Source of the DNA: Mycoplasmatota bacterium
GTDB taxonomy: Bacteria; Bacillota_I; Bacilli_A; Haloplasmatales; Haloplasmataceae
Reading direction: 5' to 3'
Length of the DNA: 64,000 nt
Assembly (NCBI GenBank): GCA_018394295.1
Contig: CP074573.1
Span: forward strand, 1,867,156 to 1,931,155
The notes under the pieces are model-generated. The model saw nothing but the letters and a program-made list of their open reading frames with translations, did no database searches and was not told where the DNA came from. The translations under genes were made by a program, and so were the position numbers. This document shows positions 45,429-55,550 of this stretch, one piece after another (position 1 is the stretch's first letter; each line of letters begins with the position of its first letter).

Positions 45429-47504
45429 TTATTCTTCGTCGCCGCTTAATAATTCCTTTAATTTATCTCCAAACATGTCACCAAGTGTATCATTTTTAAC
45501 TTGATCTTGTTCTTTCATATATTTAAGAAATTCTTTTCTTTCAGTATCTTCTTTAATACGACGAATACTAACTGATAATATTTGTTCTTCAGGATTAAAA
45601 TCCATTACTTTTACATTAATTGTTTGACCCACTGTTAATTCATCTTCAGCTTTAGTAATTCTTTTTTCACCTGTAATTTGTTTTTTAGATAATAATCCCA
45701 CGACATCTTCTACATAAGAAACAATGGCATCACCATCAACAAAATCAACAACTTTCATTTCTACAATATCATATTTTTTTAATCCACATGTAAACCAAGG
45801 ATTTTCTTTAATTCCACGAACTGATAAAGATAATTTTTCATGATTTACGTCAATTCGGTTTACTTTTACTTTGATTTTTTGACCTACTTCAATATGGTCA
45901 AACATGTTAATATTTGGATTATATGAATATTCATTTTTATGTAGTAATCCATCAACATAAGGATAAACATTAATAAATGCACCAAAGTCGGTAATACGAA
46001 CAATAGTTCCTTCTATAACGTCTCCTTCTTTGACATTTTGCCCAACAACTTCCCATGGTTTAGGAAGTAACGCCTTAATTGAATATAATACTTGTAATTT
46101 TTCATCATTTTTATCGATTACTTTAATATTTACTTTATCTCCAATTTTAGCTACTTCTGATATATCTTGGAATGGTAAATGAGAGATTTGTCTTAATGGA
46201 ACAAGTCCTTGATAATTATGTGCAACGACTAATAAACCGTAACGTTCAATTCTAACGACTTCTCCTTCATAAACTGCATCTTTTTCGATTGCGTTATATT
46301 TTTTTAATTTATCTTTGAAGTATTCAGCTGCGATTACTGCTCTTCTTGATACGACAATTTTCATTCCTCTTCTATCTTTTTTCATTTCAATTATTTTAAC
46401 TTTAATTGTTTCATTTAGTAATGATTCACCATTAAAATTAGCGTCAACATCAACTTCATTTTTAGGCATAATGCAGTCAATCCCGTAAATATTAACGATA
46501 AATACATTTCTTTTTTCTTCAGTAACTTTTCCTGCAACTACATTTTTATGATGAAACTTATTTTCAATCTTATGTAAATTTTGTTCTTTTTCAATATCAA
46601 TGCGTGATAATAAAGCAACTTCATCATTTATTTTTTTGATTTTCGCTTTAATTGTATCCCCTTCTTGGTACAACTCCTTCGCACTAGATACCTTATTTAG
46701 TGTTAATTGGTTTAAATAAATTCTCCCTTCTGTAGCATAATGAAAATCAACTAGGACCTCATTATCAGTTACTTCAATAACTTCTCCTTCAATTGTTTGT
46801 CCAATTCTAAATTTTTGAATGTCATAAATTTCTTTTTCGCTCATGTCAGTCACCTTCCCTAAAATTATACCAATCATTATGTTTACCACTTCAACAATTG
46901 TAAGTTTAGATGTATCAATTTCTAAAGCATCTTCTGCTTTCTTTAAAGGATTCAATTCTCGATTAGAATCATAGTGATCCCGTTTAATAATTTCCTCTTT
47001 TATTTCATCTAAATTTACTTCGATGTTATTTGATTTTAGTTCTAAATATCTTCTTTTTGCTCGTTCTTCAACAGAAGCAGTTAAGAAAAACTTAAACGTT
47101 GCATCTTTTAAGACATTTGTTCCAATATCTCTCCCATCCATAATAACATTTGAATTTAAAGAAATTGCTCTTTGCATAGGAACAATTTTATCGCGAACGA
47201 TCTTTTTTGATGAAACAACAGAAACAGCATTTGATACATAACGACTACGAATTTCATTTGTAATGTCTAATCCATCAATAAAAATTTTATTATCTGGAGT
47301 CAATTGTAAATTAATTGTTTCAAGAAATTCATATTGAGCTTCATCATTGATGTCAATATTTAAATTCAATGCTTTATATGTAATAGCGCGGTACATAGCA
47401 CCAGTATCGACATAGACATATTTTAATCTCTCTGCCAATTTTTTCGCAATGGTGCTTTTACCTGCTCCTGCTGGTCCATCAATTGCTACACTATTATACC
47501 TCAT
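45429..47504 (-). CDS. Cytidylate kinase fused to ribosomal protein S1
   Basis: 691 residues in one uninterrupted frame. Residues about 1-217 are a complete Cmk: P-loop IDGPAGAGKSTIAKKLAE, VDTGAMYRAITYKAL, DGRDIGT, KRDHYDSNRELNPL. From about 218 (MSEKEIYDIQKF) come S1 RNA-binding domains, five or so, with GEVIEVTDNEVLVDF, GEVVRIERYGLLVV and GTIVRITDFGAFINVYPYVD. Cmk phosphorylates CMP/dCMP; S1 helps mRNA bind ribosomes. In most Bacillota these are separate neighbours (cmk, ypfD), so loss of the intervening stop created a fusion. An internal ATG at the junction could also give free S1. Confidence 0.9.
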   Translation of the reverse strand: MRYNSVAIDGPAGAGKSTIAKKLAERLKYVYVDTGAMYRAITYKALNLNIDINDEAQYEFLETINLQLTPDNKIFIDGLDITNEIRSRYVSNAVSVVSSKKIVRDKIVPMQRAISLNSNVIMDGRDIGTNVLKDATFKFFLTASVEERAKRRYLELKSNNIEVNLDEIKEEIIKRDHYDSNRELNPLKKAEDALEIDTSKLTIVEVVNIMIGIILGKVTDMSEKEIYDIQKFRIGQTIEGEVIEVTDNEVLVDFHYATEGRIYLNQLTLNKVSSAKELYQEGDTIKAKIKKINDEVALLSRIDIEKEQNLHKIENKFHHKNVVAGKVTEEKRNVFIVNIYGIDCIMPKNEVDVDANFNGESLLNETIKVKIIEMKKDRRGMKIVVSRRAVIAAEYFKDKLKKYNAIEKDAVYEGEVVRIERYGLLVVAHNYQGLVPLRQISHLPFQDISEVAKIGDKVNIKVIDKNDEKLQVLYSIKALLPKPWEVVGQNVKEGDVIEGTIVRITDFGAFINVYPYVDGLLHKNEYSYNPNINMFDHIEVGQKIKVKVNRIDVNHEKLSLSVRGIKENPWFTCGLKKYDIVEMKVVDFVDGDAIVSYVEDVVGLLSKKQITGEKRITKAEDELTVGQTINVKVMDFNPEEQILSVSIRRIKEDTERKEFLKYMKEQDQVKNDTLGDMFGDKLKELLSGDEE

Positions 47505-47512
47505 GATTCCTC

Positions 47513-48307
47513 CTAAATATTCAAGTAGCCTTGAATGTTAAGTTGTAATAAAATTTTTTGAATAAATTCTAAAATCGTTTCTCTATATAGAAATATCAAA
47601 ATCGCAAGAAGAATAAAAAACATAATAAGAAGTATACTTGGTAATATCTTCTTTTTAACAGTCGGTTTTGTCTGTTGATTATCAGAAGTTGTTTTTTTTA
47701 TCTCATCTGCAACAAAATCTTCTTCTACTGTTTCATCAATTATTTCATTCATATTATCTTCAAGCAAAGAATCATCATTGTTAGTGTTACTTGAAGAATT
47801 TAAATTTATGTCATCAATTAAACTTTTCAATAACGATTTCTGATCTGTTGTATTTATAATTTCTTGTTCTGATTTATGTAATATATCATTTATATTCACA
47901 TCATCATTATTATGATCTTGTTCTGTAGATACTTCAATTTCAAAGTTTGTTTCATCATTATCTGGTTCTAAATCTATTTGTTCATCAACATCTAGTACTT
48001 TTTCACTAACATAATTTCCTTTTAGTTGTTCTAAATAATCATAAAGAGAGTTAATTTCTTCAGTAGTTTGTGTTTCTAATAAGTTTTTAACAGTACTAAC
48101 TAAAGTATTATTCTCACCTTTTAAATCGATTTTTTGAGAACTTTGATAACTTTTAACAATTTTTGACAAATTATGTTGATGTTGAGGTAATAAATCAATA
48201 TCGTCATTAACCAAATTAGTGTCTTGATTGCTTTTTTGAAACATATGGGGCATCTTACTTTTTTGATTTTTGTAATTTGTATGTATTTGTTTATCATTAA
48301 TACTCAT
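47513..48307 (-). CDS. Acidic low-complexity protein with C-terminal membrane anchor
   Basis: 264 residues; AAGGGTGA before ATG. Residues 1-215 are polar, Asp/Asn/Glu-rich and probably disordered, with a helical stretch at about 68-98. A basic stop (KPTVKKK) and one membrane helix (about 222-243) follow, then a short amphipathic tail. It looks like a tail-anchored cytoplasmic scaffold. No family recognised. It lies just before cmk-S1, eight bases apart. Confidence 0.65.
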   Translation of the reverse strand: MSINDKQIHTNYKNQKSKMPHMFQKSNQDTNLVNDDIDLLPQHQHNLSKIVKSYQSSQKIDLKGENNTLVSTVKNLLETQTTEEINSLYDYLEQLKGNYVSEKVLDVDEQIDLEPDNDETNFEIEVSTEQDHNNDDVNINDILHKSEQEIINTTDQKSLLKSLIDDINLNSSSNTNNDDSLLEDNMNEIIDETVEEDFVADEIKKTTSDNQQTKPTVKKKILPSILLIMFFILLAILIFLYRETILEFIQKILLQLNIQGYLNI

Positions 48308-48440
48308 AATGAATCACCCTTTAAAAATATATCATTAGAATTATAGCACATTTTTATCTATTTTATAATAGATTTTTGCATTAATTGAAAAATTCTTTAT
48401 CATACTATGAATAAATAAATAAAAAAATAACGAGAAATAT

Positions 48441-48469
48441 TTGCTTAAAAATATAAATTTTGCTATAAT
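48441..48469 (+). promoter_or_regulatory. Promoter of hppA
   Basis: TTGCTT, 17 bases, TATAAT with extended TGC, 44 bases before the start codon. Confidence 0.8.
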
Positions 48470-48512
48470 TCTTATGTTATGTAATGAAACTATTTAGGAG
48501 GAGAAATTTAAC

Positions 48513-50633
48513 ATGGCAAACTTAATTTATGCTGCTATTGCTATCGGTGTAATTGGCTTATTATATGCGTTAGTATTATATAACAGAGTCAATAAAGCAC
48601 CTAAAGGAACAGATAGAATGATTGAAATTCAATCATATATTAAAGAAGGAGCAATGGCATTTTTATCTAGAGAGTATAAAATACTCATTATCTTTGCTGG
48701 TGTGTTATTCTTATTAATAGGATTTTTAACACAGTTATCAAAAGATGTAACCTCTTTAAACGCTTGGTTAACAGCCATTAATTTCTTGTTTGGAGCTTTC
48801 TTATCAGCACTTGCTGGTTATATTGGAATGAAGGCTGCAACAAGTGCAAATGCACGTACTGCTGCTGCTGCAAAAGAAAGCGGAATGAATAAAGCTTTAT
48901 CAATTGCATTTAGTGGTGGATCTGTAATGGGAATGAGCGTTGTAGGTTTAGGACTATTCGGAATCAGTTTAGTTTATGCAATTGAAACTATTATCTTATC
49001 AAATGCAAATGCAACTATTAGCATTCAAGATGTTATCAGTGGATTCGGATTAGGTGCTTCATCAATCGCATTATTCGGACGTGTTGGTGGAGGTATTTAT
49101 ACAAAAGCTGCTGACGTTGGTGCTGATTTAGTTGGAAAAGTTGAAGCTGGAATTCCTGAAGATGACCCAAGAAACCCTGCAGTAATTGCAGATAATGTTG
49201 GGGACAATGTTGGAGATGTTGCAGGAATGGGTGCTGACCTATTTGAATCATATGTTGGTTCTATTATTGCTGCAATTACATTAGGTATTACAACTGTTAA
49301 TCAATTTATTAATAAACCAGAACTATTTGATGACCATGCTTTATTAGACATATTAAAAGAGGTCACAACTGATAGTGCATTGGCAAAAGTTGAATTTGCA
49401 TTATTCCCTGTTATAATTGCTGCAATTGGAATCATTGCTTCAATTTTAGGATCATTCTTTGTTAAGGGAAATGAAAATTCTGACCCACATAAATCATTAA
49501 AATTAGGAACTTATGTTAGTGCTTTTATTACCGTTATTGCATCATTAGCACTTAGTTTCTTTGTATTTGATTCATATAAACCATTTGCTGCGATTATTTC
49601 TGGTTTAGTAGTTGGATTAATAATCGGTGTCTTAACAGAAATATACACTTCTAGTGATTATCGTTTTATTAAAAAAATTGTTGATCAATCTAAAACAGGC
49701 CCTGCAACAACCATCATTTCAGGTTTATCTGTTGGTATGTCATCTACCGCTTTACCTGTATTAGTTATTGGTGCTGGTACAATCCTTGCATATCAATTTG
49801 CTGGTCTTTATGGAATAGCACTTGCTGCAGTTGGGATGTTGTCAATTGTTGGTAATACTGTTGCTATCGATGCTTATGGTCCAATTGCTGATAACGCTGG
49901 TGGTATTGCTGAAATGGCTGAACTTCCTAGTGATGTACGTAAAATTACTGATAAATTAGACTCTGTTGGTAATACAACAGCTGCTATAGGTAAAGGATTT
50001 GCGATTGGTTCTGCTGCTTTAACAGCACTTGCTTTATTTGCAGCTTACGCTCAAGTCGCTAATTTAGAAAGTGTTAACGTATTGGATCCTCTTGTTGTCG
50101 TTGGATTATTAATCGGTGCGATGTTACCATTCTTATTCTCAGCATTAACTATGTCTTCTGTTGGTAAAGCAGCATTTGATATGATTGAAGAAGTTCGTCG
50201 TCAGTTCCGTGAAATACCTGGCATTATGGAAGGTAAAGGAAAACCTGACTATGCTAAATGTGTTGAAATTTCTACAGGTGCAGCAATTAGAGAAATGATA
50301 CTACCTGGTATATTAGCTGTTTTAGCACCTTTATTAACTGGATTCATTTTAGGTTCAGCTGCCTTGGGTGGATTATTAGCTGGTGCTTTAGCAAGTGGTA
50401 TCATGATGGCTATTTTCATGGCTAATGCTGGTGGTGCTTGGGACAATGCTAAAAAATCAATTGAAGCAGATGGACGTAAAGGCTCTGAAGAACATAAAGC
50501 TGCTGTTGTTGGTGACACAGTAGGTGATCCATTCAAAGATACGTCTGGTCCATCAATTAACATCTTAATTAAATTGATGACAATTGTATCGTTAGTATTT
50601 GCTTCACTATTTAGTGCTACTGGGTTATTTTAA
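48513..50633 (+). CDS. hppA: Membrane-bound proton/sodium-pumping pyrophosphatase, K+-dependent type
   Basis: 706 residues with about 16 membrane helices. Catalytic loop [18 protein letters not shown] and [19 protein letters not shown] (about 215-240); C-terminal catalytic loop [18 protein letters not shown]. The segment [15 protein letters not shown] has Ala and Gly at the two positions that are Lys and Thr in K+-independent enzymes, so K+ stimulation is predicted. The pumped ion (H+ or Na+) cannot be told by eye. AGGAGG precedes the ATG. It has its own promoter and terminator and is the only plus-strand gene in the core segment. Confidence 0.96.
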   Translation: MANLIYAAIAIGVIGLLYALVLYNRVNKAPKGTDRMIEIQSYIKEGAMAFLSREYKILIIFAGVLFLLIGFLTQLSKDVTSLNAWLTAINFLFGAFLSALAGYIGMKAATSANARTAAAAKESGMNKALSIAFSGGSVMGMSVVGLGLFGISLVYAIETIILSNANATISIQDVISGFGLGASSIALFGRVGGGIYTKAADVGADLVGKVEAGIPEDDPRNPAVIADNVGDNVGDVAGMGADLFESYVGSIIAAITLGITTVNQFINKPELFDDHALLDILKEVTTDSALAKVEFALFPVIIAAIGIIASILGSFFVKGNENSDPHKSLKLGTYVSAFITVIASLALSFFVFDSYKPFAAIISGLVVGLIIGVLTEIYTSSDYRFIKKIVDQSKTGPATTIISGLSVGMSSTALPVLVIGAGTILAYQFAGLYGIALAAVGMLSIVGNTVAIDAYGPIADNAGGIAEMAELPSDVRKITDKLDSVGNTTAAIGKGFAIGSAALTALALFAAYAQVANLESVNVLDPLVVVGLLIGAMLPFLFSALTMSSVGKAAFDMIEEVRRQFREIPGIMEGKGKPDYAKCVEISTGAAIREMILPGILAVLAPLLTGFILGSAALGGLLAGALASGIMMAIFMANAGGAWDNAKKSIEADGRKGSEEHKAAVVGDTVGDPFKDTSGPSINILIKLMTIVSLVFASLFSATGLF

Positions 50634-50645
50634 TTAACATAAAGT

Positions 50646-50680
50646 AAAGACTGAATTTTAAAAATTCAGTCTTTTTTTTA
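50646..50680 (+). terminator. Terminator of hppA
   Basis: AAAGACTGAATTTT / AAAATTCAGTCTTT stem and T tract 12 bases after the stop. Confidence 0.93.
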
Positions 50681-50764
50681 TCAATTTTCATGTTTTTAAT
50701 AATGTTCTTTTACCAAATATATAAAAAATAATTATTCCATTTAAAGAATAATTATTTTTTTAAT

Positions 50765-51526
50765 TTAATAATTTCTTATTTGATACTTCTTTGTATCCTC
50801 TTTATATTGTGCTAATACATAAAGATGCTTAACTTCATGTATTTTTAACCGACGAAACTCTCCTGATTTTAATCCAGCAACATCTAAAAACGCATATCTT
50901 TCACGTCTTAATTTTTTGACAGGGTGTCCTATAGCCTCAAACATTAATTTTACTTGATGATATTTACCTTCATGGATTGTAATTCTTACTGAAGAAGATT
51001 GATTTTTCTTATCAATGCTTATTAATTCGACTTTAGCTTTTGCGGTAGTATATCCTTCTAACTTAATACCCGTTCTTAGTTTCATCAGAGCAGGATTATT
51101 AACAATTCCCACACATCTTACTAAATAAACTTTATCAATTTCATTTTTGGGATGCATTAATAAATTAGCTAATTCACCATCATTAGTTAAAATTAACGCT
51201 CCTGTTGTGTCATAATCTAATCTTCCAACAGGAAATATACGTTCCTTGACACCTTTTTCATGAAAATAATCAACAACCACAGTTCTGTCTTTATCATCTG
51301 AAACTGCAGAAATACAACCTGCTGGTTTATTAATAATGTAATAAACTTTTTCTTCTTTTTCAATTTTCATACCATTGACTTCGACTAAATCCTTATCCGA
51401 TACTTTAAAGCCAAGTTCAGTAATCGTTTTATGATTGACTTTAACCTTACCATCTAATATTAATTGTTCTGCTTTTCTGCGACTTGCTACACCACTTCTT
51501 GCAATCACTTTTTGTAATCTTTCCAT
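50765..51526 (-). CDS. rluB: 23S rRNA pseudouridine synthase RluB-type
   Basis: 253 residues. S4 domain at 1-60 (ERLQKVIARSGVASRRKAEQ), then a RsuA-type catalytic domain with GRLDYDTTGALILTNDGE (about 100-117; catalytic Asp) and HEGKYHQVKLMFEAIGH. It converts a uridine of 23S rRNA to pseudouridine. Positioned after spmB, as in Bacillus. Confidence 0.92.
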   Translation of the reverse strand: MERLQKVIARSGVASRRKAEQLILDGKVKVNHKTITELGFKVSDKDLVEVNGMKIEKEEKVYYIINKPAGCISAVSDDKDRTVVVDYFHEKGVKERIFPVGRLDYDTTGALILTNDGELANLLMHPKNEIDKVYLVRCVGIVNNPALMKLRTGIKLEGYTTAKAKVELISIDKKNQSSSVRITIHEGKYHQVKLMFEAIGHPVKKLRRERYAFLDVAGLKSGEFRRLKIHEVKHLYVLAQYKEDTKKYQIRNY

Positions 51527-51677
51527 TATTTCACCTTCACTATCATTGTCATACTTTATTGTACAACATAAAATCTATTTTACACAATCTTTTATGTAAT
51601 TAAAACTAAAAGTTATTATTATTTATTATCTTTTATACATTATTTAGTTTCAAAATAGAGTTATTCATTTAATTCAA

Positions 51678-52187
51678 TCAAAATAAAATAAATTTTATTA
51701 TTAAAAAGGCAAAAATGAAGGATAAAATATCAACAATGATACCTGCTTTTAAAGAATATTTTATATCTTTAATCCCAACAGCACCAAAATAGACCGTTAT
51801 AATATAAAGAGTTGTATCGGTACTACCTTGTATAACAGAAGCTAAATAGCCCGTAAAACTATCAGGTCCATACGTTTTAAAAATATCATTTATAATAGCT
51901 AAACTAGCCATACCAGATATTGGCCTAAAAAACATTAATGTTAAAATATCTATATTAATTTTTTGCTGTGTATCGACTAATGTAACTACTGTTCTTAAAA
52001 AATCTGAACTCTTAAAAACCGCTGTTGCGATAATCATACTCGCTACATAGGGTAATATTTCAAATGCAACTTTTACACCTTCTTTTGCACCAGTGATAAA
52101 ACTATCATAAGCATTTACTTTTTTATACCATGCATAAATCATTAAACTTATAATTAATACAGGCAGAATATAAATTGTAAAACTCAT
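51678..52187 (-). CDS. spmB: Spore maturation protein B
   Basis: 169 residues, five hydrophobic helices with a Gate (nucleoside-transporter-like) core: ITGAKEGVKVAFEILPYVASM and FRPISGMASLAIINDIF, with VIQGSTDTTLYIITVYFGAVG. SpmA and SpmB together are needed for spore core dehydration and heat resistance in Bacillus. It follows spmA by 19 bases. Confidence 0.93.
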   Translation of the reverse strand: MSFTIYILPVLIISLMIYAWYKKVNAYDSFITGAKEGVKVAFEILPYVASMIIATAVFKSSDFLRTVVTLVDTQQKINIDILTLMFFRPISGMASLAIINDIFKTYGPDSFTGYLASVIQGSTDTTLYIITVYFGAVGIKDIKYSLKAGIIVDILSFIFAFLIIKFILF

Positions 52188-52206
52188 TTAATCATCTTCT
52201 CTAACT

Positions 52207-52794
52207 TTAAAATTTGTCTTTATTTAAATAATAAAAGATTCGATCCAAAATGATAGCACATAACGTTGATAGTGTTGTACCTATAATCACTAGGGGTAAA
52301 ACTTTTGTTGGTTCTGTACTCCCATATATTTTTCTTAAAGAAATAATGGTTGTTGGTAGTAATGTTAAACAAGAGCAGTTTATGAGAATTAACGTAATCA
52401 TTGATCGACTAGCTGTCTTTTTATTTTTATTTATTTTTTTCATCTCTTCCATTGATTTTATACCAAGTGGGGTAGCAACACTTCCTAAACCTAAAATATT
52501 CGCAGCAATATTACTCGCTAAATAACCATGAACATCATGTTCCTTAGGTAACTCAGGAAAGATATATTTTGTGATAAAATAAATTTTTTTTGCAAAAGCA
52601 TCAATTAAACCACAATCTTTTGCGATTTGTAGAAAACCATTCCATAATATATATAAACCAGTTAAGTTTAGTATCATTGTGACAGAATCATGAGGTGCAT
52701 TTAATAAAGCATTGTTTAGTTCAACAACTTTATTATTATAAATCGCAAAACCAATACCAATAATAAACAAAAAAATCCAAATTTTATTTACCAT
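52207..52794 (-). CDS. spmA: Spore maturation protein A
   Basis: 195 residues with a Gate domain: NLTGLYILWNGFLQIAKDCG, then SNIAANILGLGSVATPLGIK and a C-terminal helix pair. Partner of SpmB in spore dehydration. The start overlaps the end of dacB by seven bases; the order dacB-spmA-spmB is that of Bacillus subtilis, where sigma-E drives it. Confidence 0.93.
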   Translation of the reverse strand: MVNKIWIFLFIIGIGFAIYNNKVVELNNALLNAPHDSVTMILNLTGLYILWNGFLQIAKDCGLIDAFAKKIYFITKYIFPELPKEHDVHGYLASNIAANILGLGSVATPLGIKSMEEMKKINKNKKTASRSMITLILINCSCLTLLPTTIISLRKIYGSTEPTKVLPLVIIGTTLSTLCAIILDRIFYYLNKDKF

Positions 52795-53891
52795 AACATT
52801 TCACGAATAAATTCCTTCATTCCATTCCATATATCAATAATTGTTATACTGTCTTTTAATACACTATGGGTTGAGTCATACCTGATGATTTCTTTTCTTA
52901 ACATTACCTGATTATCTTTTACTAATAGAAGATAAGGTTGATTAGACAAAGAATCAACATCAATCACTATTTTAAAATCATTCATTTCCTCATTTCTCAT
53001 TGGATAGACTACTTGATCATCTATATAAAAAATATCATTTAACTTTTTCACTTCAAAAATACCTTTTTCTAAAACGATCTTTAAATCATACTCTTTAAAT
53101 CCATAATCAAATAATTTCATATGATCATTCCAATCATCAGGACCATTTAATGTCACAGAAATTAATTCAAAATTATTTTTATTAGCAACAGAAACTAAGG
53201 TTCTTTTAGCTAATTTAGTGTATCCTGTTTTCCCACCAATAATAAAATCATAACCTTTAATTAGCTTATGTTTATTAGACCAAACAAAAAACTTCCCATC
53301 TTTTGTTTCTGCTCTATGAATCGATGTATTGTTGATTTCTCTAAATAACACATTCTCCATTGCATTTTTCGAAATAATTGCCATATCATATGCTGTTGAG
53401 ATATTACGATTATTTTCATCTAAACCAGATGGATTCTCGAATGTTGAATCCCTTAATCCTAAAGATTTTGCTTTTTCATTCATCATTAAAACAAAGGTAT
53501 TCACATTACCTGCCACATGTTCAGCAATTGCATAAGCAGCATCATTTCCACTTCTAAGCATTAATCCATAGAGTAAATCTCGTAATTTTATTTGAGTTCC
53601 TTCTTCTAAATACAATGAAGACCCTATTTGTAATGTTGCTTTTTTACTGATTGTCACATATTCATCTAAATTAGAATTTTCAATGGCAACGAGTGCTGTC
53701 ATAATTTTAGAAATAGAAGCAATCGGTCTTTGTTCACCACTATTTTTTTCATAGAGTACTCTACCACTTTGACTATCTAAAAGAACCGCACATTGTGCAC
53801 TTACTGATAATCTTGCATCACTTTTCACTTTCATATTCATCATCAATAACACGATTATCACACAGAACATGGTTAAAAAAACTTTTTTCAT
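52788..53891 (-). CDS. dacB: D-alanyl-D-alanine carboxypeptidase (sporulation type)
   Basis: 367 residues from ATG 53891 behind AGGTGA; the GTG at 53900 overlaps that site. Signal peptide (1-24), then a serine peptidase S11 domain with SISK (SxxK, about 60-63), RSGNDAA (SGN) and GGKTGYT (KTG), followed by the PBP5-like C-terminal domain and a final amphipathic anchor (IIDIWNGMKEFIREMLW). It trims peptidoglycan pentapeptides; placed with spmA/spmB, it should act on spore cortex crosslinking. Confidence 0.93.
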   Translation of the reverse strand: MKKVFLTMFCVIIVLLMMNMKVKSDARLSVSAQCAVLLDSQSGRVLYEKNSGEQRPIASISKIMTALVAIENSNLDEYVTISKKATLQIGSSLYLEEGTQIKLRDLLYGLMLRSGNDAAYAIAEHVAGNVNTFVLMMNEKAKSLGLRDSTFENPSGLDENNRNISTAYDMAIISKNAMENVLFREINNTSIHRAETKDGKFFVWSNKHKLIKGYDFIIGGKTGYTKLAKRTLVSVANKNNFELISVTLNGPDDWNDHMKLFDYGFKEYDLKIVLEKGIFEVKKLNDIFYIDDQVVYPMRNEEMNDFKIVIDVDSLSNQPYLLLVKDNQVMLRKEIIRYDSTHSVLKDSITIIDIWNGMKEFIREMLW

Positions 53892-53953
53892 GACTATCAC
53901 CTAGAAAATTATATGAAATAGTTTGTATTAAAATGATGAATAGAAAGATTTAC

Positions 53954-53986
53954 ATAAAAAAAACTGTATTCATAAGTATACAGTTT
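53954..53986 (-). terminator. Terminator after scpB
   Basis: AAACTGTAT / ATACAGTTT stem and T8, ten bases after the scpB stop. It separates scpAB from dacB. Confidence 0.9.
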
Positions 53987-53995
53987 AATTCTTTA

Positions 53996-54574
53996 TTAAT
54001 TAATTTTCAATTTAGTTAAATTATTAAACAAGTCTTTTTCCATCTCATTATCAATTTCAATATGGTCTAATAATTCTGGTAATTCTTCTAATGAAGATAA
54101 TTTAAAATAATCAAGATATTCTTTAGTTGTTCCATATAGAATTGGTCTTCCTGGTGTATCTAACCTTCCTACTTCTTTAACAAGCGACATCGCCATTAAT
54201 TTTCTAATGATATTATCTGAATTAATGCCCCGGACGTCTTCGATTTCTGCACGAGTAATCGGTTGTTTATATCCTACAATCGCTAATACTTCTAAAGAAG
54301 CATTCGATAATCTAGTTTTATTAATATTGGCATATATTTTACGATATATCTCAACATATTCTTTTTTTGTCACTATTTTATAATTATTCGCAGTATTTAA
54401 TATTGTAATTCCTCTTAAATTATTATCATACATATCTGTTAATGACTCTAATAAATCTACTGCTTCACTCGGAGTTATCTCAAAGACATAAGCAATTTCA
54501 TCAGGTGTTAATCCATCATCTCCAGTAATGTATAATAACCCCTCTAAAGCAGCAAGCATTTTTGTTCTATTCAT
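53996..54574 (-). CDS. scpB: Segregation and condensation protein B
   Basis: 192 residues from ATG 54574 (TTGAGG upstream); the longer frame lies inside scpA. Two winged-helix domains, with GDDGLTPDEIAYVF, ALEVLAIVGYKQPITRAEIE and the motif GRPILYGTTKEYLDYF. Binds ScpA in the Smc complex for chromosome organisation. Overlaps scpA by eight bases. Confidence 0.95.
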   Translation of the reverse strand: MNRTKMLAALEGLLYITGDDGLTPDEIAYVFEITPSEAVDLLESLTDMYDNNLRGITILNTANNYKIVTKKEYVEIYRKIYANINKTRLSNASLEVLAIVGYKQPITRAEIEDVRGINSDNIIRKLMAMSLVKEVGRLDTPGRPILYGTTKEYLDYFKLSSLEELPELLDHIEIDNEMEKDLFNNLTKLKIN

Positions 54575-55328
54575 ATACCTCAACTCTTTCTTCTTCGTTT
54601 TCAATATAATCTAAATAGATGTCAGTAAATAATTCATCTTGTTTAATATTAATTATTTTATCTTTAGCGAGTTCTAAAATCGCCATAAACGTTGTCACAA
54701 TAAATTCTTTTGAATCATGACTTGTAAATAATTCAGTAAACAGCAATTTTTTCTTTTCTTTAATCGCTTTTTTTAGTTGAATAATCCTTTCATCTATCGT
54801 AATTGTTTGTGGTTTAATTTTTGTTTTTAATGGTTGATGAAGATGATATCGCTTCATTACCTTATTAAAAGCACTTAATAAGTCATAGACATTCGCATTT
54901 TGTGCTAATACTTCTTTCACATCTAACTTAAATTCATTTGAAAAATCCGTTGGAATTTTAGTTATATAGTAATTTCTTTCTTCTTCTTGTTCTTTAAAAT
55001 AAGGTACAACATCTTTAAATAACTTATATACTTTTAAACGCATCTTCAATTTTTCTTCTGGATTTTCTTCATAATCAATTTCTTCATTCTCCAAATTAGC
55101 TTTTGGTAACATCATTTTACTTTTTATAAAAGTTAAATAAGCTGCCATAACTAAATATTCACTTGCAATTTCTAAATTTAATTCTTCCATTGCATGAATA
55201 AAATCAATATACTGTTGTGTTATTTCCGAAACATTTATTTTATCAATTGATATTTTTGTTTCTTTAATTAAATATAATAATAAATCCAGTGGCCCTTCAA
55301 ATTCATCAATTTTGACTTGATACTCCAT
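54567..55328 (-). CDS. scpA: Segregation and condensation protein A (kleisin)
   Basis: 253 residues. N-terminal FEGPLDLLLYLIKETKISI (about 9-27) is the kleisin Smc-neck binding helix; EYLVMAAYLTFIKSKMMLP follows. The C-terminus (FMAILELAKDKI) is a winged helix binding the Smc head. First gene of scpA-scpB. Confidence 0.95.
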   Translation of the reverse strand: MEYQVKIDEFEGPLDLLLYLIKETKISIDKINVSEITQQYIDFIHAMEELNLEIASEYLVMAAYLTFIKSKMMLPKANLENEEIDYEENPEEKLKMRLKVYKLFKDVVPYFKEQEEERNYYITKIPTDFSNEFKLDVKEVLAQNANVYDLLSAFNKVMKRYHLHQPLKTKIKPQTITIDERIIQLKKAIKEKKKLLFTELFTSHDSKEFIVTTFMAILELAKDKIINIKQDELFTDIYLDYIENEEERVEVYE

Positions 55329-55507
55329 TTTATCACCCGTAACATATTTTACCTTTATTTCAACAACTAGTCAATAGAAGGTTTTTTAAGCATTAACTGT
55401 GTAGTAATTCTACAAATATTCTCTTTTCTTTATATACTACCAGTCTTAAACATTTTACCTTTATTTGTAGTTTCTTGTCAAATGTAATCTATAATATATT
55501 CACTATA

Positions 55508-55550
55508 AATAAAGAACATTAAGACAATTTTTTGTCTCAATGTTCTTATT
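55508..55550 (-). terminator. Bidirectional hairpin after spoVAF
   Basis: AAAGAACATTAAGACAA / TTGTCTCAATGTTCTTA arms with one mismatch, T-rich on both sides. It lies between scpA's upstream region and the spoVAF stop. Confidence 0.85.

Noticed and set aside
48513-50633. Minus-strand frames inside hppA
   Set aside because: They are shadows of a long, strongly conserved plus-strand gene and lack start signals. The same reasoning removes the opposite-strand frames in aroA, aroB, dacB, spmA, spoVAF, the AraC gene and the amidase.
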